A model generated the notes under the pieces. The model searched no databases. It had not been told where the DNA came from and was given only the letters and a program-made list of their open reading frames with translations. DNA of 8,073 nt from Betaproteobacteria bacterium. GTDB taxonomy: Bacteria > Pseudomonadota > Gammaproteobacteria > Burkholderiales > Thiobacillaceae. Positions within the stretch are counted from its first letter, which is position 1. Each line of letters starts with the position of its first letter. The stretch lies in the NCBI GenBank assembly GCA_020049245.1, contig JAIFLB010000102.1, positions 1 to 8,073 on the forward strand, given 5' to 3'. The position numbers and the translations under genes were made by a program. Positions 1 to 3,897 of the stretch are shown in pieces.

Positions 1-215
1 ACAAGCAGCACCACTTGCCGCATATTCATGTCGAGTACCAAGGCAAGGAATGCATCATAGCGATTCCGGGCGGTGAATATCTGGAAGGAAGTCTGCCGTC
101 TTCCAAAGCGAAATTGCTGGCAGCCTGGATAGAGATTCATCAGGAAGAATTGATGGCCGATTGGTCGCTTGCCAGCAAAGGTCAGGGAATTTTCAAAATC
201 GACCCACTTCGCTAA
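1..215 (+). CDS. DUF4160 family protein, 5'-truncated by window edge
   Basis: The reading frame is already open at base 3 and ends at TAA 213-215, giving about 70 visible residues. It reads PHIHVEYQGKE, then LEGSLP, then a helix containing AAWIEIHQEELMADW, and ends KIDPL. This is the typical C-terminal two thirds of DUF4160: a PHxHV strand, a GxxLEGxLP turn, and a helix with W..LHxEEL...W. The family is usually about 80-90 residues, so the true start lies upstream of the window. The in-frame TTG at 15 falls inside the conserved domain and is probably not the start. DUF4160 genes are very often found directly beside DUF2442 genes, as here, and the pairs are commonly suspected to be toxin-antitoxin-like. 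No biochemical function is certain. The family call is firm; any function would be inference. Confidence 0.85.
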   Translation, partial: KQHHLPHIHVEYQGKECIIAIPGGEYLEGSLPSSKAKLLAAWIEIHQEELMADWSLASKGQGIFKIDPLR

Positions 216-224
216 GGTGGCGTT

Positions 225-268
225 GACAAAATCAGTGCTCTCTCAATTGTTTAAATCATCGACAAAAT
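225..268 (+). repeat. Direct 8-bp repeat GACAAAAT x2 between the DUF genes
   Basis: GACAAAAT occurs at 225-232 and again at 261-268, 36 bp start to start, in the 60-nt gap between the DUF4160 stop and the DUF2442 ATG. The gap is AT-rich. The first copy overlaps a TTGACA hexamer (223-228), but no convincing -10 box follows at 16-18 nt. The second copy sits just in front of the DUF2442 start, where no purine-rich ribosome binding site is visible. It could be an operator-like site or chance. Confidence 0.3.
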
Positions 269-275
269 TTCGACC

Positions 276-527
276 ATGAATCCACGCGTCATAGCTGCCG
301 AATGCCAACCAGACCAGACCATCGTGCTGACGTTCAATAATGGTGAAAAACGTCGCTTTGATGCGCGTCCATATCTTGATTACCCGGTATTCCAACCTTT
401 GCAAGAAATAACGTATTTCCTTCGTGGGAAAGCCGATCATGGCACCGTGGCCTGGCCAAATGAGGAAGATTTCTGCCCGGATACGTTGTACCTCGAAAGC
501 CGACTCCTTGAACTCACACAAGCCTGA
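276..527 (+). CDS. DUF2442 family protein (partner of the DUF4160 gene)
   Basis: The product is 83 residues with the DUF2442 pattern: an N-terminal VIAAECQPDQTIVLTFNNGE strand pair, an RRFDARPYL segment, then an L..IT.F region, and the conserved C-terminal stretch GTVAWPNEEDFCPDTLYLES (about residues 56-75). The length is normal for the family, so it appears complete. The ATG at 276 is the only reasonable start, because an in-frame TAA lies at 252-254. The Shine-Dalgarno signal is weak. The gene follows the DUF4160 gene by 60 nt and precedes the nudJ-like ATG by 11 nt. DUF2442 proteins are small and of unsettled function. The constant pairing with DUF4160 suggests the two proteins act together, perhaps as a toxin-antitoxin-like module, but which would be toxin and which antitoxin cannot be read from the sequence. 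The region is much less G+C-rich than the following genes. Confidence 0.85.
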   Translation: MNPRVIAAECQPDQTIVLTFNNGEKRRFDARPYLDYPVFQPLQEITYFLRGKADHGTVAWPNEEDFCPDTLYLESRLLELTQA

Positions 528-538
528 ACAGGCAAGAC

Positions 539-1006
539 ATGACCCAAGAAATCTGGAACCCCCACGTCGTTGTCGCCGCCGTTGTTGAACAGGATGGTAA
601 GTTTTTGCTGGTCGAAGAACATACCGATGACGGCATTCGCTTCAACCAGCCCGCCGGACATCTGGAGGAGGGCGAATCGTTGATCGAGGCGGTGCGGCGC
701 GAGGCTTTCGAGGAAACGGCGCATCACTTCGAGCCGGAGGCGTTGCTCGGTATTTATCGCTGGCAACACCCGGGCAAGCCGAAAAAAACCTACTTGCGCT
801 TCGCCTTCACCGGCCAGATCACCGGTTTCGACCCAACCGCCTCACTGGATGAAGGAATCCTGCGCGCGGTCTGGATGTCGGTTGACGAGATCGCCGAGAC
901 GCAACACCGGCATCGCAGTCCCCTGTTGCAGCAGTGCGTGACGGATTACCTGGCAGGGCAGCGTTATTCCCTCGCTTTACTGACTGACTTCGCCAAATCG
1001 TTGTGA
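539..1006 (+). CDS. nudJ: NudJ-like Nudix phosphatase
   Basis: This 155-residue Nudix hydrolase matches NudJ (153 residues in E. coli) in length, in its sequence course and in its place directly before mnmA. The N-terminus has a beta-rich HVVVAAVVEQDGKFLLVEE segment. The Nudix box spans about residues 40-62: GHLEEGE, then REAFEET, with G40, E46 and the REAFEE metal-binding glutamates all present. The conserved glycine that normally follows EET is Ala61 here. The LLGIYRWQHP and YLRFAF segments after the box are NudJ-typical. E. coli NudJ removes phosphate from nucleoside di- and triphosphates and from the thiamine precursor HMP-PP; a similar role in the cytoplasm is inferred. The ATG at 539 lies 11 nt after the DUF2442 stop, behind a weak AGG at 530-532. 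The stop is 7 nt before the mnmA start, so co-transcription and coupled translation with mnmA are likely. Confidence 0.88.
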   Translation: MTQEIWNPHVVVAAVVEQDGKFLLVEEHTDDGIRFNQPAGHLEEGESLIEAVRREAFEETAHHFEPEALLGIYRWQHPGKPKKTYLRFAFTGQITGFDPTASLDEGILRAVWMSVDEIAETQHRHRSPLLQQCVTDYLAGQRYSLALLTDFAKSL

Positions 1007-1013
1007 GCCCGCT

Positions 1014-2099
1014 GTGAGCCGCATTGTTGTCGGACTCTCCGGCGGCGTCGATTCCGCTGTCACCGCCTGGCTGCTTAAACAGGCCGGGCATCAGGTGGTC
1101 GGCGTGTTCATGAAGAACTGGGAAGCCGACGATCTGGAGGACGATTGTCCGATTGCGCAGGATTTTCGCGATGTGCTGGCGATCGCCGATGTGCTCGGCA
1201 TCGAGGTCGAACTGGTCAATTTCAGTGCTGAATATCAGGACCGCGTGTTTTCCTATTTTCTCGCCGAATACCGTGCCGGCCGCACGCCGAATCCGGATGT
1301 GCTGTGCAATGCCGAAATCAAGTTCAAGGCCTTTCTCGATCACGCGATCAATCTCGGCGCCGAACACATCGCTACCGGTCACTACGCCCGGCTGGATGGC
1401 GAGTCACCAAACCGGCTACTGCTCAAGGCAGCGGATGCCAACAAGGACCAAAGCTATTTTCTCTATCGCCTGCAGCAGCATCAGATTGCGCGGGCGTTAT
1501 TCCCGCTCGGCGGTCTGCCTAAACCGCAGGTTCGCGAACTGGCGCGCCAGGCTGGCATTCCGGTGGCGGAAAAGAAGGACAGCACCGGCATCTGCTTCAT
1601 TGGCGAACGGCCGTTCCGTGAATTCCTGCAACGCTACATGCCAATTCAACCCGGCGACATGGTGACGCCGGAAGGCAAGGTCATGGGCCAGCATCAGGGT
1701 TTGATGTATCACACCCTCGGCCAGCGCAAGGGGTTGGGCATCGGCGGTATCAAGGGCGCCGAGGATGGCGTGCCGTGGTTCGTCGCCGGCAAAGATCTGG
1801 CGCGCAATGAACTGATCGTTGTGCAGGGGCACGAACATCCGTTGTTGCTTTCCAATACCCTATACGCCGCCGATCTGAGCTGGATCGGTGCACCGCCTGA
1901 AGCGGGCCGGCGTTACACCGCAAAAACCCGTTACCGGCAACAGGATGCAGCCTGTGAAGTGCAGGCAATCACAGACAGCGAACTGGTTTTATGTTTCGAT
2001 CAAATGCAATGGGCGGTGACGCCCGGCCAGTCAGTGGTGCTCTACGACGGTGACATCTGTCTCGGCGGTGGCGTTATCCAGTACAGCAAAAATACCTAA
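1014..2099 (+). CDS. mnmA: tRNA-specific 2-thiouridylase MnmA
   Basis: MnmA thiolates U34 of tRNA Lys, Glu and Gln in the cytoplasm. It adenylates the base with ATP and takes sulfur from a persulfide relay. The 361-residue product is full length (E. coli about 368). The PP-loop SGGVDS is at residues 9-14. The two catalytic cysteines are C98 in PNPDVLCN and C194 in STGICFIGER. The tRNA-contact and ATP segments GHYAR, NKDQSYFLY and HTLGQRKGLGIGG are intact, as is the C-terminal beta domain ending with TPGQSVVLYDGDICLGGG. The start is GTG at 1014, just 7 nt after the nudJ stop; it places the PP-loop at the usual distance from the N-terminus. The nudJ-mnmA order is the same as in E. coli, but hflD and purB do not follow here. 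Base composition is high (about 62% G+C in 1021-1140). Nothing looks damaged. Confidence 0.98.
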   Translation: MSRIVVGLSGGVDSAVTAWLLKQAGHQVVGVFMKNWEADDLEDDCPIAQDFRDVLAIADVLGIEVELVNFSAEYQDRVFSYFLAEYRAGRTPNPDVLCNAEIKFKAFLDHAINLGAEHIATGHYARLDGESPNRLLLKAADANKDQSYFLYRLQQHQIARALFPLGGLPKPQVRELARQAGIPVAEKKDSTGICFIGERPFREFLQRYMPIQPGDMVTPEGKVMGQHQGLMYHTLGQRKGLGIGGIKGAEDGVPWFVAGKDLARNELIVVQGHEHPLLLSNTLYAADLSWIGAPPEAGRRYTAKTRYRQQDAACEVQAITDSELVLCFDQMQWAVTPGQSVVLYDGDICLGGGVIQYSKNT

Positions 2100-2117
2100 T
2101 TATTTTGTTTAACTTTT

Positions 2118-2122
2118 GAGGT
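2118..2122 (+). promoter_or_regulatory. Ribosome binding site of the M48 protease gene
   Basis: GAGGT lies 7 nt before the ATG at 2130. It is the clearest Shine-Dalgarno on the + strand of the window and fixes this start. The 30-nt gap after mnmA is AT-rich but holds no hairpin terminator, so read-through from mnmA is likely. Confidence 0.75.
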
Positions 2123-2129
2123 CAAGATT

Positions 2130-3431
2130 ATGAATAGACGTGAATTTATCTGGACGCTTCCCGGCCTGGGCGCATCGGTTTGGCTGACCGGTTGTGCGGT
2201 GGACCCGGTGACCGGCAAGAAAACCCTGGTGATGATGGGCAAGGAACAGGAAATTGCCGTCGACAAGCAGCATTCGCCACATCAGTTCTCGGAAGACTAT
2301 GGCATTGCCCAGGATCCCGCCCTGAATCGCTATGTTGCCGATGTCGGCAGCCGCCTCGGCAAGGTTTCGCACCGGCCGGACATGCCGTACAACTTTCAGG
2401 CGGTCAACGCCAACTATGTCAATGCCTATGCCTTCCCCGGCGGCACCATCGCCGCCACGCGCGGCATCATGCTGGAAATGGACAACGAGGATTCCCTCGC
2501 CGCGCTGATGGGGCACGAAGTCGGCCACGTCAACGCGCGTCATTTCGCTGAACGGCAAGCAAAAAGCACCTTGCTGGATATCGCAGTTGCCTCAGCCACG
2601 GTCGCCGCCGCGAGCAGCAAGCCGCAATACGGCGAACTCGCCCAACTGATCGGCAGTTTTGGAGGTGGGGCATTGCTGGCGCATTACAGCCGCGAAAACG
2701 AACGTGAAGCCGATGCGCTGGGCATGGAATACATGGCGCGCGCCGGCCTCAACCCGGCCGGCATGCCAGATCTGATGAACATGCTGAACACCCAATCGAA
2801 GGCGAAACCGGGTGCCCTCGAGTTGATGTTCTCGACCCACCCGATGAGCTCCGAGCGGGTCGCCACGACCTCCCAAGCACTGCAAACCACCTATGCCGAT
2901 GCCGCGAAACGGCCGCGTCAGCGTGAACGCTACATGGACAACACCAGCAGCCTGCGTGCCTTGAAACCGGCGATTGGCGAGCAGCAGAAGGGCGAGGCGA
3001 TGTTGAACCAGAAGAAATACCCGGATGCGGAAAGCCATTTGGCCAAGGCGTTGAGCCTGGCGCCTAATGACTACCCGGGTCTGGTATTGATGGCCAAAAC
3101 GCAAATGGCAATGAAACGCCCGAATGAAGCACAGCCCTATTTGGCCCAGGCGAAAGCGATCTACCCGAAAGAAGCCCAGGCCAGCCATCTGGCCGGCGTC
3201 GCCCATCTGCAATTGAAACAGCCGGACAGAGCCCTGGCGGCGTTCCAGGAATTTGACCGTTTACTGCCTGGCAACCCGAATACCACCTTCCTGAAAGGCT
3301 ATTCAATGGAGCAAATGCAGAACAAACGCGGCGCGGCGCAGGAGTATTACAACTACCTGCAAATGACCAAGCAGGGCGGCCAGGCACAGCACGCATTCAA
3401 CCGCTTGCAGGGTTGGGGCGTGATCAAGTAA
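2130..3431 (+). CDS. M48 family zinc metalloprotease lipoprotein with TPR repeats (LoiP/BepA-like)
   Basis: This 433-residue exported protease has its zinc motif HEVGH at residues 129-133, inside LMGHEVGHVNARH. The third ligand is probably E191 in SRENEREADALG, with D195 conserved. H237 in FSTHPMSSER matches the position of the regulatory histidine of BepA. The N-terminus starts MNRREFI and reaches the lipobox LTGC (C22), so it should be a lipoprotein. Ala, not Asp, follows the cysteine, which favours the outer membrane. The Arg-Arg-x-Phe start resembles a Tat signal. Residues about 284-418 form roughly four TPR-like units, with A..L..AL.L.P motifs. BepA (487 residues) is an M48-plus-TPR outer-membrane quality-control protease without a lipid anchor, and LoiP is a short lipidated one; this protein combines the lipid anchor with the TPR tail. 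A role in outer-membrane protein quality control is inferred. It probably shares the mnmA transcript. Confidence 0.92.
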   Translation: MNRREFIWTLPGLGASVWLTGCAVDPVTGKKTLVMMGKEQEIAVDKQHSPHQFSEDYGIAQDPALNRYVADVGSRLGKVSHRPDMPYNFQAVNANYVNAYAFPGGTIAATRGIMLEMDNEDSLAALMGHEVGHVNARHFAERQAKSTLLDIAVASATVAAASSKPQYGELAQLIGSFGGGALLAHYSRENEREADALGMEYMARAGLNPAGMPDLMNMLNTQSKAKPGALELMFSTHPMSSERVATTSQALQTTYADAAKRPRQRERYMDNTSSLRALKPAIGEQQKGEAMLNQKKYPDAESHLAKALSLAPNDYPGLVLMAKTQMAMKRPNEAQPYLAQAKAIYPKEAQASHLAGVAHLQLKQPDRALAAFQEFDRLLPGNPNTTFLKGYSMEQMQNKRGAAQEYYNYLQMTKQGGQAQHAFNRLQGWGVIK

Positions 3432-3435
3432 CTCA

Positions 3436-3476
3436 GCCGGGTTGAAAGAACAGTGCGGACCAGTACGCCGGGTTGA
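3436..3476 (+). repeat. 10-bp direct repeat after the M48 protease gene
   Basis: GCCGGGTTGA is found at 3436-3445 and 3467-3476, 31 bp start to start, just after the protease stop codon. No function is evident; it may be a small duplication in the 3' untranslated region. Confidence 0.4.
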
Positions 3477-3547
3477 TTTGCAGGCGGTAATTGGTTTTCA
3501 GGTTCGGACGGACTCCTTTTCAGCCTCAACGCCCGCCCACCATGACC

Positions 3548-3577
3548 GGGAGCAGTTGTTCCCCAAGGACTGCTCCC
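3548..3577. repeat. Perfect 9-bp stem hairpin (GGGAGCAGT / ACTGCTCCC)
   Basis: GGGAGCAGT (3548-3556) and ACTGCTCCC (3569-3577) are exact reverse complements around a 12-nt loop. It is the strongest simple hairpin near the protease gene end, 117 nt beyond its stop. The following bases (GCCTGCTTC) are not T-rich, so it is not a standard intrinsic terminator. It may protect or help end the + strand transcript. Confidence 0.55.
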
Positions 3578-3615
3578 GCCTGCTTCGAATGAGCCTAAAA
3601 CCGGCATTTGACCGC

Positions 3616-3683
3616 GTTGGAGGAGCGTCCACTTGCGGCGCGAGCCTTGTGGAATTCGGCCCGCAAACGGAGCCTCCTACAAC
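3616..3683. repeat. REP/BIME-like imperfect palindrome, 68 nt
   Basis: The two ends read GTTGGAGGAG (3616-3625) and, on the other strand, GTTGTAGGAG, so they pair with one mismatch. Moving inward, TCC pairs with GGA, then TTGCGG (3633-3638) with CCGCAA (3660-3665). The two half-elements can be aligned as diverged inverted copies, each about 30 nt: GTTG-x-AGGAG-xx-TCC-xx-TTGCGG-xx-CGA. The G-x-AGGAG...GCGG-x-CGA layout resembles the REP sequences scattered between genes in Pseudomonas and related proteobacteria, which are mobilised by RAYT transposases. A location between convergent genes is typical of such elements. Membership in a repeat family cannot be proven from one copy. Confidence 0.55.
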
Positions 3684-3692
3684 TTAACTGCA

Positions 3693-3707
3693 TCACCCGA
3701 TGGGTGA
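3693..3707. repeat. Short perfect hairpin TCACCC-GAT-GGGTGA
   Basis: A 6-bp stem (3693-3698 with 3702-3707) closes on a 3-nt loop, 10 nt past the REP-like palindrome. No T-run follows on either strand, so it is not called a terminator. Confidence 0.4.
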
Positions 3708-3774
3708 ATTGAGAAATCGGCCACTCGCCAGCATGCACAATGCTTCTCGGCGATGAATCTGCCTCCAACAGAGG

Positions 3775-3857
3775 TTTCCAGGAGGAGTCAAACCGACCTG
3801 GAAGAGACATTTACTACCCTGAATGGGGTATCGCTAAGCAGCCACTCGCTTGACTCC
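3775..3857. repeat. Nested inverted repeats downstream of the PEP-CTERM gene
   Basis: TTTCCAGG (3775-3782) pairs with CCTGGAAG (3797-3804), with one G-T pair. TACCC (3815-3819) pairs with GGGTA (3826-3830) around 6 nt. GGAGTCAA (3784-3791) is the exact complement of TTGACTCC (3850-3857) and would enclose the second hairpin, in competition with the first. Read on the - strand, this lies 41 to 123 nt past the PEP-CTERM stop codon, where a transcript end is expected. There is no T-run, so a terminator role is only possible. Confidence 0.4.
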
Positions 3858-3897
3858 GAACGAATATCACCGGGCAAGCCGGCACCGGCAGCGGGTT

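Larger units (their letters stand above)
3432..3897. other. Gene-free zone between convergent genes, rich in hairpins
   Basis: This 466-bp stretch separates the 3' ends of the M48 protease gene (+) and the PEP-CTERM gene (-). No reading frame in it looks like a real protein. It contains a 10-bp direct repeat (GCCGGGTTGA at 3436 and 3467), a 9-bp stem hairpin at 3548-3577, a 68-nt REP/BIME-like palindrome at 3616-3683, small hairpins at 3693-3707, 3775-3804 and 3815-3830, and an inverted pair GGAGTCAA/TTGACTCC (3784-3791 and 3850-3857). GCCACTCGC occurs twice (3720-3728, 3841-3849). None of the hairpins carries a proper T-run on either strand, so the transcripts may end here by structure-assisted or Rho-dependent means. 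Confidence 0.7.

Noticed and set aside
223..256. TTGACA (223-228) as a promoter for DUF2442 and the downstream genes
   Set aside because: The hexamer at 17 nt is AATTGT, a poor -10; the better TTAAAT is 22 nt away. It could be weakly active, but there is not enough to call it.
819..1382. Long - strand frame of 187 codons opposite nudJ and mnmA
   Set aside because: Both + strand genes are unmistakable; this is an antisense shadow frame.
3442..3687. Open frame of 81 codons on the + strand after the protease gene
   Set aside because: It runs through the hairpins and the REP-like palindrome, has no ribosome binding site and no recognisable protein pattern; opposite-strand frames cover the same bases.
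3595..3810. Open frame of 71 codons on the - strand in the same gap
   Set aside because: Its second half is a translation of the palindromic repeat, and no start signal or family resemblance is seen.
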